A stretch of 64,000 nt of DNA, taken from the NCBI GenBank assembly GCA_000517565.1, contig CP007051.1:1726001-1790000 (forward strand), given 5' to 3'. Within the stretch, counting starts at the first letter, position 1. The number at the start of each line of letters is the position of its first letter. A program made the position numbers and the translations under genes. The notes below the pieces were generated by a model. That model was not told the DNA's origin and ran no database searches. It worked only from the letters and a program-made list of their open reading frames with translations. Below, one piece after another: positions 8,266 to 17,343 of this stretch. This stretch comes from Desulfurella acetivorans A63 (GTDB taxonomy: Bacteria; Campylobacterota_A; Desulfurellia; Desulfurellales; Desulfurellaceae).

Positions 8266-9165
8266 TCAACATATAGGACCAATGTTTATAGGCACTTTAT
8301 TTTGCTTTTGTAAATTCTTGAATGTTCCACAAAAACTCCAAACAGATTGTTTATCGAAAATTGCATTTGCGATAAACCAAAATACACTAGATAAATGACC
8401 ACTCTGGCAGTAAGAGATTGTAGGCTTATTAATATCTATGTCTTCTTTCAAAAATAAATTTTCGATTGTGTTTTTTGGCTTTATAACCCAATAGTTATTG
8501 ATTTTTTCCAAAAAATCCCCCGCGTATAACCATTTAGCACCTTTAATATGACCTTCTAAGTATTCTTTTCTTGATCTTGAATCAACTACTTGAATCGTGT
8601 TTTCATTATTTATTACCCAAAGTAAAAAACTTTTTTGAGCTAAAATGTTACCAGGGTTGTATTCTATTGTAAAATGGGATTTTGGCAAACTATAGTTTCC
8701 TATTAAAACAGGCAAACCTTCACTTTTCCATTTTTCAAAACCTCCATCCATATAGTATATATCTTTAATTCCAGACCAATAAAGTGCGCTAATAATCCAT
8801 GCAGCCTGTGCTATAAACCTTGCACTGTTATCGTAATTTTCACCAGAGTATACAATGTATGTTGCATTTCTTTTCAACCCATATGCAGAAAAAATTTTTT
8901 CCAGCTGGTTGTTGTATGGCATAAGGCCCAGTTCATTTTCTTGCGATACAAGTATTTCGTTTTCTGTTAAATTTATTGCTTTAGGCAAATGGCCATGCAG
9001 ATAATTTTGTTTGCTTCTTGTATCAATCACAATGACATTGTTTTGAGTTTTTATTAAAAAGTTTGCCTGTTGTGTGCTAATAATGCCAATTTTAGCAAAA
9101 GCTGCTCTACTAAAAAATAAACTAACAAAAAACACCAAAAACACAACAAATTTTTTAAATTTCAT
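8266..9165 (-). CDS. Exported tandem-rhodanese sulfurtransferase
   Basis: A 299-residue protein with a signal peptide (MKFKK, hydrophobic core, AFA-K near residue 25) and two rhodanese domains. The N-terminal domain (VIVIDTRSKQNYLHGHLPKAINL) has no cysteine at the active-site position (YSGENYDN). The C-terminal domain has VVDSRSRKEYLEGHIKGA and the active cysteine loop SYCQSGHLSS (about residue 252). It would transfer sulfane sulfur in the periplasm, plausibly in polysulfide or thiosulfate handling. It is a paralogue of the protein at 28942-29901. Convergent with the broken sqr and divergent from the liv operon. Confidence 0.85.
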   Translation of the reverse strand: MKFKKFVVFLVFFVSLFFSRAAFAKIGIISTQQANFLIKTQNNVIVIDTRSKQNYLHGHLPKAINLTENEILVSQENELGLMPYNNQLEKIFSAYGLKRNATYIVYSGENYDNSARFIAQAAWIISALYWSGIKDIYYMDGGFEKWKSEGLPVLIGNYSLPKSHFTIEYNPGNILAQKSFLLWVINNENTIQVVDSRSRKEYLEGHIKGAKWLYAGDFLEKINNYWVIKPKNTIENLFLKEDIDINKPTISYCQSGHLSSVFWFIANAIFDKQSVWSFCGTFKNLQKQNKVPINIGPIC

Positions 9166-9249
9166 AAAAACCTCCCATATTTATAATTAGTTAGTTATTA
9201 TATATTTTTTTTTAAAAAAATCAATAGAAAATTAATTTATTAATTTTTC

Positions 9250-9278
9250 TTGACATGTTTAACTTATAATACTAAAAT
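9250..9278 (+). promoter_or_regulatory. Sigma70-type promoter of the liv/acyl-CoA operon
   Basis: TTGACA at 9250-9255, a 17-base spacer, and TAAAAT at 9273-9278; the livK ribosome-binding site AAAGGAGG follows at about 9295. This is one of the best consensus matches in the window. Confidence 0.65.
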
Positions 9279-9309
9279 ATATTAAAAGTATGTAAAAGGA
9301 GGTTTAAAA

Positions 9310-10530
9310 ATGAGTGTCTTTAAAAAAATAGCTCTAATTGTTGCGGTTTTTGCATTTGTTTTCTTACCACGTCTAGTATTTGCAGCTGAACCTATTAACA
9401 TTGGCATTATAGCAGAACAAGGTACACTTGTAGGTGATTCTATTGTCAATGGGGCAAAATTAGCAGCAGACCAAATTAATGCAAAAGGTGGCATTGATGG
9501 AAGGCCTATTAAGCTATTTATTTACGATGATCATATGCGAGCAACAGATGCTGTTCAAGCTTTTCAAAGAGCTGTTTACGATCATCATGTAGTTGCAGTT
9601 GTTGGTAGCTGGATAAGTGAAGTTGCACTCGCACTTGAGCCTTGGGCAGCAAGACTGCATACAATATATATAACTACAGGCGCAGCTGATCCAAAAATAA
9701 CCCAAGTGGTACATAATAATTACAATATGTACAAATATGTATTTCAATTAAAGTACAATGCTACCGAAATGGCGCAAACCGTGTGCAATTTTATACGCGA
9801 TGATTTAGTAAAACAGTATGGCTACAAAACTGCCTTTGTTGCAAGTGAAAATGCAGCATGGACTGAACCATTAGATGCAGAATACCTAAAATGTCTTCCA
9901 CAAACTGGTATCAAAGTGGTAGGTCATATGAGATTTGCACCAAATACAACTGATTTTACACCTATATTCACCGATATAAAATCTAAAAATCCTGATCTTT
10001 TAGTAACCGGTTGGGCACATACAGGTCTTCAACAAACTGTTCAATGGCATGAAGCAAAATATCCTTTTTTGATAGTTGGAATAAACGCACAGGCAAGTAC
10101 ATCTGACTTCTGGAAAAAAAGCAATGGAGCAACAGAAGGCATAATTAGTCAAGCAGAAGGATCTCCTGCTCCAATAACACCAAAAACCATACCTTTTGTT
10201 AAAGAATACGAGAAAGTATTTGGCATAACACCCGCTTATGGTGGCTATACAACATATGATGCTATATATGTGCTGGCACAGGCTATAAAAAGAGCTAAAT
10301 CAACAAACACTGATGCACTTATTAAAGCACTTGAAGCTACAAATTACATTGGTGTTATGGGACATATAGAGTTTTATGGAAAAGAAAGTCCATATGCACA
10401 TGGCATAAAATATGGCCCTTCATATGCAACCGGCGTTATGTTGCAATGGCAACACGGCAAATTAGAAACGGTTTGGCCACCTCATGCAGCAACAGCTAAA
10501 GTTATTATACCTTCGTTTGTTAAAAAATGA
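9310..10530 (+). CDS. livK: Periplasmic substrate-binding protein of a Liv-type ABC importer
   Basis: A 406-residue protein with a signal peptide (MSVFKKI..., cleavage near VFA-AEP, residue 26). The mature part has the type I periplasmic-binding fold typical of LivJ/LivK and amide-binding proteins (INIGIIAEQG...GDSIVNGAKLAADQINAKGGIDG; later PAYGGYTTYDAIYVLAQAI). It captures the ligand for the LivH/LivM channel encoded next. Family ligands range from branched-chain amino acids to aromatic and dicarboxylic acids. The downstream acyl-CoA genes suggest an organic acid. The start follows AAAGGAGGTTTAAAA. The stop overlaps the livH start by four bases. Confidence 0.85.
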   Translation: MSVFKKIALIVAVFAFVFLPRLVFAAEPINIGIIAEQGTLVGDSIVNGAKLAADQINAKGGIDGRPIKLFIYDDHMRATDAVQAFQRAVYDHHVVAVVGSWISEVALALEPWAARLHTIYITTGAADPKITQVVHNNYNMYKYVFQLKYNATEMAQTVCNFIRDDLVKQYGYKTAFVASENAAWTEPLDAEYLKCLPQTGIKVVGHMRFAPNTTDFTPIFTDIKSKNPDLLVTGWAHTGLQQTVQWHEAKYPFLIVGINAQASTSDFWKKSNGATEGIISQAEGSPAPITPKTIPFVKEYEKVFGITPAYGGYTTYDAIYVLAQAIKRAKSTNTDALIKALEATNYIGVMGHIEFYGKESPYAHGIKYGPSYATGVMLQWQHGKLETVWPPHAATAKVIIPSFVKK

Positions 10531-11405
10531 ACCTTTTTTGGCAAATTTTATTTGATGGCTTTATTATTAGTTCGATTTACGCTGTGGGAGTAGTAGGGTT
10601 TTCTCTTATCTTTGGCACAGCAGGAGTACTTAATCTCTCCCACGGTGCTTTTTTAGTATTGAGTGCAATCATTTCCTGGTTTTTTATAAGTCATTTTCAT
10701 CTGCCTTTATTAGCTGGTATGGTTGTTGGCGTTTTAGCTTCAATAGCAGTCTCATACTTGTTATTTGTATTGCTTATAAACCCCATAGACAAATCTAAAA
10801 AAATACCCACTACAGAAAAAGAAATTTTTATACTTACAGCTACGCTTTTATGGTCTATGATTATAGAAGAATTACTGGATTATTTTTTCAGCTCAAATCC
10901 TGTTGTTGTGCCTCCTTTTGTAAAAGGTGTTTTAAACTTGTTTAAAATGAATATAACATACAATGAAATTCTGCTTTCATTTGCTTCTATTTTAATTCTG
11001 ATTATTTTGTGGACTTTTATAAACAAAACAAAAACAGGGAAAGTTTTGCTTGCAGCATCTATGAGCCATGACGGTTTGGCAATAAGCGGTATTGATATTA
11101 AAAAGGTTTATATACTTTTGTGGGGTGTATACGGCGTATTAACCGGTCTTTCTGGGGCATTGCTTGCTTCTTTTTTGGGTGCAAGTGCCCAAAGCGTTCC
11201 AAGCCTGACTGGACTTGCTTTTTCTGTTGTGGTACTTGGGGGGTTAGGCAATATCACAGGTTCTATTCTGGCAGCATTTCTTATCGGCTATATACAAACT
11301 ATGACTGCTTATTTGATTTCACCTGCATACACATCAATACCTGCTTACGTAATCTTAGTTTTGATACTTATGTTTAAACCAAAAGGTTTGTTTGGTAGGT
11401 TTTAG
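10527..11405 (+). CDS. livH: Liv-type ABC importer permease (LivH family)
   Basis: A 292-residue polytopic membrane protein with about eight hydrophobic helices. It has the LivH hallmarks GFSLIFGTAGVLNLSHGAF near the N-terminus, and AISGIDIKKVYILLWGVYG and VVLGGLGNITGS in the C-terminal half, ending KPKGLFGRF. It forms half of the channel with LivM. Its ATG overlaps the livK stop (ATGA). Confidence 0.88.
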   Translation: MNLFWQILFDGFIISSIYAVGVVGFSLIFGTAGVLNLSHGAFLVLSAIISWFFISHFHLPLLAGMVVGVLASIAVSYLLFVLLINPIDKSKKIPTTEKEIFILTATLLWSMIIEELLDYFFSSNPVVVPPFVKGVLNLFKMNITYNEILLSFASILILIILWTFINKTKTGKVLLAASMSHDGLAISGIDIKKVYILLWGVYGVLTGLSGALLASFLGASAQSVPSLTGLAFSVVVLGGLGNITGSILAAFLIGYIQTMTAYLISPAYTSIPAYVILVLILMFKPKGLFGRF

Positions 11406-11407
11406 AT

Positions 11408-12322
11408 ATGTTAATACCAAAAGATAGGTCTATTATTATAGGAATTGTAATTTTTATTCTTTTGATATTTGTACCCTACATTTTTTCTTCTTATGTTGTG
11501 GGTGTTTTTACAATTGCTTTATATTTCGCAGTTTTTGTTATGTCGTGGGATTTATTATTTGGATACTCGGGAGAAGTAAATTTTGGATCCACATTTCAAA
11601 TAGGCATAGGTGCATATACTGCGGCTATTTTAAATATAAACACTCATATACCACTTGCTTTATGTATTGTACTTGGTGCTGTAGCAGCCATTTTATCAGG
11701 ACTTATCCTAGTTGCTCCAGCTTTAAGACTTAAAGGACCATATTTTGGACTTATTACACTAGTTAGTGTTTTGTTATTAGAACAATTTGTCACAATATTT
11801 GCCCAGTATACAGGTGGAGAGATAGGCTTATCCGTACCCGGCATAATATCTGTTAGCTCAAAAATAAATTATTATATGGCCCTTTTGTTTTGTGCTTTCA
11901 GTGCAATGGTTATGCTTGTTATTGCAAGATCGCCTATTGGTCTGATTCTACAGGCATCTGCTCAAGATCCAATAGAAGCAGAAAGTCTGGGTTTTAACAT
12001 AACAAAATACAAAGTTTTAGCTTTTGGTATCAGTGCTTTATTCAGTGGTTTATCAGGGGCTTTGCTTGTGTTTTATTTAGGTACAGCTTCAGTGAGTCTC
12101 GTAGTGTCTATTGCTGTTGTATTGCAAATTATAATTTCTGCTATTATTGGTGGAAGAAGAACAATTATAGGACCTATTTTGGGAGCTTTTTTTATAATAC
12201 TTTTAAGAGAGTGGTTGCAACCGTTGGGTCAGCTTAGCTATGTTGTTGTGTCGATAATGGGACTTATAGTATTGCTTTTTTTGCCAGATGGTATAATAAG
12301 CTTGTTTTTGAGGAAAAACTAA
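11408..12322 (+). CDS. livM: Liv-type ABC importer permease (LivM family)
   Basis: A 304-residue polytopic membrane protein. LivM-type motifs are SWDLLFGYSGEVNFGSTFQIGIGAY, LRLKGPYFGLITL, AESLGFNITKYKVLAFGISALFSGLSGAL and IIGGRRTIIGPILGAFF, ending with the usual LFLPDGI segment. It pairs with LivH. Its stop is directly adjacent to the start of the ATPase gene. Confidence 0.88.
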   Translation: MLIPKDRSIIIGIVIFILLIFVPYIFSSYVVGVFTIALYFAVFVMSWDLLFGYSGEVNFGSTFQIGIGAYTAAILNINTHIPLALCIVLGAVAAILSGLILVAPALRLKGPYFGLITLVSVLLLEQFVTIFAQYTGGEIGLSVPGIISVSSKINYYMALLFCAFSAMVMLVIARSPIGLILQASAQDPIEAESLGFNITKYKVLAFGISALFSGLSGALLVFYLGTASVSLVVSIAVVLQIIISAIIGGRRTIIGPILGAFFIILLREWLQPLGQLSYVVVSIMGLIVLLFLPDGIISLFLRKN

Positions 12323-13786
12323 ATGGCGTTACTGGAAGTAAAAAATCTGGACAAATATTTTGGCGGCATACATGCCACAGACAATGTAAGCTTTGAAATT
12401 AATAAAAATGAAATTGTAGGTTTAATAGGTCCAAATGGTGCAGGAAAATCTACAATAATGCATTTACTCATAGGCCTTTACAAACCAACAGGTGGTATAA
12501 TAAAATTTAATGGAGAAGAAATTCAACATTTAAGCATACACAAAAGAATAAAAAAAGGTATTGCAGTAATGTTTCAACATTCAAGACCACTTAGTAGACA
12601 AACAGTGTTAGAAAATATTGAGTTATCTTTACTGGAAGATAAATTTCAGTTTTTCTATAAAAAAGGCATAAAAGAACAGGCTATACAAATAGCAAAAAAA
12701 CTTGGCTTAGAATTGGTCTATAACAAACGCCCATCAGAATTAGCCTTTGGGATTATACGCAGGATGGAGCTTGCAAAAGCTTTAGCACTAAATCCAAAAC
12801 TTTTGTTATTAGATGAGCCTTTTGCAGGTTTAAGTCATTTAGAAGTAGAAGAGTTTTCTAAACTAATTAGATCATTAACAAAAGAAAATTTTTCTATTAT
12901 AATAGTTGATCATAATGTAAAAGCAGTTAAAGACTTGGTTGATAAAATTATAGCAATTCACGCTGGAAAAATAATATCAACAGGCACACCAGAAGAAGTA
13001 ATATCCAACAAAGAAGTGAAAAGAGTATTCCTGGGCGAACAAACTAAAATTGAAAACTCAAATCAAAAACAAACTGACCTTAACGCAAAAATTCTATTGG
13101 AAGTCAATATCACTTCTTTATCCTACAATAAAGCTCAGGCTTTAAGAAATGTTGACTTAATAGTAAAAGAAGGTCAATTTGTATCTGTTGTAGGTTTAAA
13201 TGGCGCTGGAAAAACTAGCCTTTTTAAAGCAATATTTTCATTTGTAAATTACGAAGGCGATATAAAATGGCAAGGAAAATCTATAAAGCATCTAAAAACA
13301 GCAGAAATTGTAAATTTAGGCATATCATTTGTACCAGAAACCAGAGAATTGTTTAAATTTATGAGTACAGAAGAAAACTTAAACCTTGCTTTGCAAAAAG
13401 TAGAAAAAAACGAAGCAAAAAAAAGAATAGAAGAAGTATATTCAATATTTCCAAGATTAGCAGAAAGAAAAAAACAACTTGCCTCTACACTTTCTGGCGG
13501 AGAACAGCAGATGCTTACAATAGCAAGGGCTCTTGTTCAAAAACCAAAAATGATAGTACTGGATGAACCCACTCTTGGTCTTGCACCAATAGTCCTTGAA
13601 GATATATCTAAAGTACTTGATTACATGCATACTCAAATGAATCTGACAATTCTGCTTGGTGAACAAAACCTTCACTTTGCCCTAAGGCACTCTGAAAAAG
13701 TTTATTTGCTCGAACATGGAAACCTTATATGCGATTGTACAATGGAAGAATTTAAAGAACGCATAGGTGAAAAGTATTTAGCATAA
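12323..13786 (+). CDS. Fused LivG-LivF ATP-binding protein
   Basis: A 487-residue protein with two ABC ATPase domains in one chain; LivG and LivF are usually separate. Domain 1 (residues ~1-240) has Walker A GPNGAGKST, Walker B LLLLDEPFAGLSHLE and an H-loop histidine (VDHNVK), but its signature region reads LAFGIIRRMEL, lacking the usual glutamine. Domain 2 (~255-487) has Walker A GLNGAGKTS, signature LSGGEQQ and Walker B MIVLDEPTLGLAP. The short linker (~240-256) is polar. It powers the LivHM channel. The GCDH-like gene follows after 11 bases containing TGGAGG. Confidence 0.88.
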   Translation: MALLEVKNLDKYFGGIHATDNVSFEINKNEIVGLIGPNGAGKSTIMHLLIGLYKPTGGIIKFNGEEIQHLSIHKRIKKGIAVMFQHSRPLSRQTVLENIELSLLEDKFQFFYKKGIKEQAIQIAKKLGLELVYNKRPSELAFGIIRRMELAKALALNPKLLLLDEPFAGLSHLEVEEFSKLIRSLTKENFSIIIVDHNVKAVKDLVDKIIAIHAGKIISTGTPEEVISNKEVKRVFLGEQTKIENSNQKQTDLNAKILLEVNITSLSYNKAQALRNVDLIVKEGQFVSVVGLNGAGKTSLFKAIFSFVNYEGDIKWQGKSIKHLKTAEIVNLGISFVPETRELFKFMSTEENLNLALQKVEKNEAKKRIEEVYSIFPRLAERKKQLASTLSGGEQQMLTIARALVQKPKMIVLDEPTLGLAPIVLEDISKVLDYMHTQMNLTILLGEQNLHFALRHSEKVYLLEHGNLICDCTMEEFKERIGEKYLA

Positions 13787-13797
13787 ATGGAGGTATT

Positions 13798-14973
13798 ATG
13801 TTTGTAGACTACTACAAAATTGATGATTTACTAGCTGATGAAGATAAATTGCTCAGGGATAGTCTAAGAAAATTTTTAGAAGACAATATAAAACCGCTTA
13901 TTAAACAAGCTTGGCACAAGCAAGAAAAACTTGATTTTAGAACCATTGCAAAACAATTTGGTGAACTTGGTATACTTGGTAGCTTTATAGAAGAAAAATA
14001 CAATTGTCCTGGTGCAACCTATACAACATATGGCATTGTGTGTCAGGAAGTAGAACGTATAGATAGCGCTCTAAGAAGTTTCGTAGCGGTAAATACAGGT
14101 CTAGTTATGTATCCTATATGGCGCTATGGCAGTGAAAATCAAAAAATGAAATTTCTACCCAAGCTTGCAAGTGGAGAAAAAATAGGCTGCTATGGCTTAA
14201 CAGAGCCAGATGCAGGCTCAGACCCATCAAGCATGAAAACTACTGCAAAAAAAATCAAAGACAAATGGGTGTTAAATGGTTCAAAAATGTGGATAACAGA
14301 AGCAGAGATTGCAGATGTAGCAATAGTATGGGCAAAAGATGCTGACGATGGCAAAGTAAAGGGTTTTATTGTAGAAAAAGGAACACCTGGCTTTTACCAA
14401 AAAGACTTAGAAGAGCTTGGTTCTATGAGAGCAGGCGGTGTTGGCGAGCTAGCTTTTACTGATTGCGCAATACCTTTGGAGAATAGATTGCCCAATATTG
14501 AAGGACTAAAGGGTCCATTTTCTTGCCTTAATATGGCAAGATATGGCATATCCTGGGGAGCAATTGGTGCTAGCATGGATTGTTTTGAAACTGCCCTTAG
14601 TTACTCTCTTGATAGAAAACAATTTGGCGAGCCCATTGCATCATACCAGCTAGTCCAGGAAAAACTTGCCAATATGATTACAGAAATTACAAAAGCTCAA
14701 CTTGTGAGCTTAAGGCTTTCTCAGTTGCTAAATGAAAATAAAGCTACTCCAGCTCAAATTTCTCTAGCAAAAAGAAACAATGTAAGAACAGCCAGGTTTT
14801 GCGCTCATACAGCAAGAGAAATCCTTGGCGCAAATGGTATAAGCCTGGATTACTCACCAATAAGGCATATGGCAAATATTGAATCAGTATATACTTATGA
14901 AGGCACAGACGATATGCATACGCTTATAATTGGAAGAGATATAACAGGCATTGAGGCTTTTAGAAAAAAATGA
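13798..14973 (+). CDS. Acyl-CoA dehydrogenase, glutaryl-CoA dehydrogenase-like
   Basis: A 391-residue FAD enzyme. GCDH-type features are EVERIDSALRSF, where the family arginine binds the distal carboxylate of glutaryl-CoA (about residue 93), GCYGLTEPDAGSDP, KMWITEAEIAD, and the C-terminal YEGTDDMHTLIIGRDITG with the catalytic glutamate. GCDH converts glutaryl-CoA to crotonyl-CoA and CO2. The next gene overlaps by four bases and is a class III CoA-transferase, the usual genomic partner that makes glutaryl-CoA. Glutarate oxidation is therefore the leading hypothesis; another dicarboxylate or short acyl-CoA cannot be ruled out. Confidence 0.8.
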   Translation: MFVDYYKIDDLLADEDKLLRDSLRKFLEDNIKPLIKQAWHKQEKLDFRTIAKQFGELGILGSFIEEKYNCPGATYTTYGIVCQEVERIDSALRSFVAVNTGLVMYPIWRYGSENQKMKFLPKLASGEKIGCYGLTEPDAGSDPSSMKTTAKKIKDKWVLNGSKMWITEAEIADVAIVWAKDADDGKVKGFIVEKGTPGFYQKDLEELGSMRAGGVGELAFTDCAIPLENRLPNIEGLKGPFSCLNMARYGISWGAIGASMDCFETALSYSLDRKQFGEPIASYQLVQEKLANMITEITKAQLVSLRLSQLLNENKATPAQISLAKRNNVRTARFCAHTAREILGANGISLDYSPIRHMANIESVYTYEGTDDMHTLIIGRDITGIEAFRKK

Positions 14974-16160
14974 GCAAAAAACTGCCTCTTGAAGGCATAA
15001 AGGTACTTGATTTATCGCGTGTATTAGCATTACCCTTTGCCACAATGATCCTATCAGATCTAGGGGCACAGGTAATAAAAGTTGAAAGGCCAAAAATAGG
15101 AGATGAAACACGCCATTGGGGGCCTCCTTTTTTGAAAACAGAAAGCGCTTATTTTCTTTGTACAAATCGTAATAAGAAAAGTATTACTGTTGATATAAGC
15201 AAAAAAGAAGGCCAAAAAATCATATACGATTTAGCTAGTATTTGCGATGTATTTGTTGAAAATTACAAAGTGGGTGAACTAAAAAAATATTCGCTTGATT
15301 ATAAAAAAATAAAAAAGATAAATCCAACAATTGTATACTGTTCATTAACAGGCTATGGTCAAAATGGACCAAAAAGCAATCTCTCAGGATATGACTTTAT
15401 AATGCAAGGCGAAAGCGGCTTAATGAGCATAACAGGCTCACCAAAAGGCCCTCCAATGAAAGTAGGTGTTGCTATTTTAGATATTGTATCTGGATTATAC
15501 GCAACAATAGCAATACTTGCTAGTCTATACAAAAGACAAAAAATCAAACAATCAGAGTACATAGACCTTGCACTGTATGATTGCGCAGTATCCAGTCTTG
15601 CAAATGTTGCATCAAATTATCTGGTAAGCTCTAAAATACCAAAGCGCTATGGAAATGCGCACCCCAATATTGTTCCATACCAAACATTCAAAGCTAAAGA
15701 CAAATACTTTAATTTAGCTGTAGGTAATGATGAACAATTTCAAAAGCTAGCTAGCTTGTTAAACACAGATGCTCTAAAACAAGATAAATTCAAAAAAAAT
15801 GAAAATAGAGTAATAAATAGAAAAGAATTGGTAAAAATTTTACAGGAGGTATTCAAAACTCAAAACGCTCAATATTGGGTTGACTTATTTCAATCTCACA
15901 ACTTACCGGCAGGTCATATAAACAATCTTAAAGAAGTATTTGAAGATAAACAGTTGCTTGCAAGGGATATGGTTAAAATAATAAATCATCCATTTGGTTT
16001 GTTAAAAATTGTTGGCACACCTATAAAACTATCAAATTCAACCATTACAGAGCCAAAAAGTCCACCGCTTCTTGGTCAGGATACAATAAACGTGCTTAAA
16101 AAATTACTTCATTACAATAAATCTTATATAAAGCACTTAAAAAACCAAAATGTAATTTAA
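14970..16160 (+). CDS. Class III (CaiB/BaiF) CoA-transferase
   Basis: A 396-residue cytoplasmic enzyme that moves CoA from a donor such as succinyl-CoA to a carboxylic acid. Family features are LPLEGIKVLDLSRVLALPFATMILSDLGAQVIKVE, NRNKKSITVD, CSLTGYGQNGP and the catalytic aspartate in SGYDFIMQGESGLM (about residue 139). Orthologues beside glutaryl-CoA dehydrogenases are succinyl-CoA:glutarate CoA-transferases, so activation of the imported acid is the likely role. The ATG overlaps the dehydrogenase stop (ATGA), implying translational coupling. Confidence 0.82.
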   Translation: MSKKLPLEGIKVLDLSRVLALPFATMILSDLGAQVIKVERPKIGDETRHWGPPFLKTESAYFLCTNRNKKSITVDISKKEGQKIIYDLASICDVFVENYKVGELKKYSLDYKKIKKINPTIVYCSLTGYGQNGPKSNLSGYDFIMQGESGLMSITGSPKGPPMKVGVAILDIVSGLYATIAILASLYKRQKIKQSEYIDLALYDCAVSSLANVASNYLVSSKIPKRYGNAHPNIVPYQTFKAKDKYFNLAVGNDEQFQKLASLLNTDALKQDKFKKNENRVINRKELVKILQEVFKTQNAQYWVDLFQSHNLPAGHINNLKEVFEDKQLLARDMVKIINHPFGLLKIVGTPIKLSNSTITEPKSPPLLGQDTINVLKKLLHYNKSYIKHLKNQNVI

Positions 16161-16172
16161 TGCAATTTCGTA

Positions 16173-16200
16173 TTGACAAAAAGGTAAAAGTGTTTATTTT
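16173..16200 (+). promoter_or_regulatory. Putative promoter of the thioesterase gene
   Basis: TTGACA at 16173-16178, a 16-base spacer and TATTTT at 16195-16200, about 55 bases before the thioesterase start. It suggests the thioesterase can be transcribed separately from the upstream acyl-CoA genes. Confidence 0.45.
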
Positions 16201-16254
16201 TCAAAAAGAGGGTTTTAAAGTTAAAATGATTTTTAAATTTGAAAGGGGAATTTA

Positions 16255-17343
16255 ATGAGCCTGCTAACCAGACCAAACGAACTATCATTAGAAAAAATCA
16301 TACCGCTAAGCACAAGTGAGACATTAAAAAACAATTTTATGGTATTAGACGAAGAATTGCCTGCAAATATTAGATTTGGGCTTTTGCTTGAGATTATGGA
16401 CACTTTAGCTGCTGACACTGCAAGAATGTATGTAAACCAATTCTATAAAGATGCCGTTGTAGTTACTGCGGCAATTGATACAATAATAGTGCGAAATCCA
16501 GCGGATATTACAAGAGATTTGATATTTAAGTCTCGTATAAACTACGTAGGTAAAACATCAATGGAAGTAGGCATAAGAATCGAACAGCCAAACCCTCAAA
16601 CTCATATTGCAACTTGTTATTTTACGCTTGTAGCAAGAAGAGGTCCTAGGGACAATCGTGTAAGCGTTGCACTTCCACCTTTAAATTACATTGATGATAT
16701 GGAAAAAAGACGTTATCAAAAAGCCATAGAAAGAAAAGAACACTATATGGCTCAAAAAAATTTAGAAAGCCAACCTCCATCTTTGGAAGAATACAGGCTT
16801 TTAGAAAAATTACACAAACCCCAAGAAGATCCAAACTTTAATGGACTTTTAGCATCTAAGCTATTTCTTACCTCATGGGAGCGAACATTTCCTGCCTACA
16901 AAAACCCAAACCAAACAATATTTGGGGGTTATCTAGCAAGAAGATCCTATGAGCTTTCCACCATGTGTGCAGAACTTATTGCAACAAAAAGGCCAATAAT
17001 TGCAGCAGTAAACAGGATGAATTTTATAAATCCTGTTAAAATTGGTGACAAATTATTATTTAAAAGCAATATAGTCTATACACACAAAAGTTTTATATGC
17101 ATAGAAACAACAATATCACGTATGGGGCGCTATGAGAAAAAAATCAGTAATTTAACTGATTCGTGCTTATTTACATTTGTTAATGTTGATGAAAAATTAA
17201 AGCCTTATCCTGTAGAAACTATATACCCTTTAACTTATTTTGAAGATCAAAAATACCTAGAAGCCAGAAGAAGCCTAACTGCAATAATTTCTGAAATAAA
17301 AGACGGTTTGCTTAAAGAAAGCGATTTAGCTCATTTTGACTGA
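16255..17343 (+). CDS. Double-hotdog acyl-CoA thioesterase (ACOT9-like)
   Basis: A 362-residue protein made of two hotdog domains, about residues 20-150 and 185-335. The second carries the family-like NQTIFGGYLARRSYELS and AVNRMNFINPVKIGDKLLFKS segments. It hydrolyses acyl-CoA to free acid and CoA in the cytoplasm, possibly preventing CoA from being trapped by the neighbouring acyl-CoA pathway. The start follows AAAGGGGAATTTA. Its 3' end overlaps the convergent LysR gene by 13 bases. Confidence 0.75.
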   Translation: MSLLTRPNELSLEKIIPLSTSETLKNNFMVLDEELPANIRFGLLLEIMDTLAADTARMYVNQFYKDAVVVTAAIDTIIVRNPADITRDLIFKSRINYVGKTSMEVGIRIEQPNPQTHIATCYFTLVARRGPRDNRVSVALPPLNYIDDMEKRRYQKAIERKEHYMAQKNLESQPPSLEEYRLLEKLHKPQEDPNFNGLLASKLFLTSWERTFPAYKNPNQTIFGGYLARRSYELSTMCAELIATKRPIIAAVNRMNFINPVKIGDKLLFKSNIVYTHKSFICIETTISRMGRYEKKISNLTDSCLFTFVNVDEKLKPYPVETIYPLTYFEDQKYLEARRSLTAIISEIKDGLLKESDLAHFD

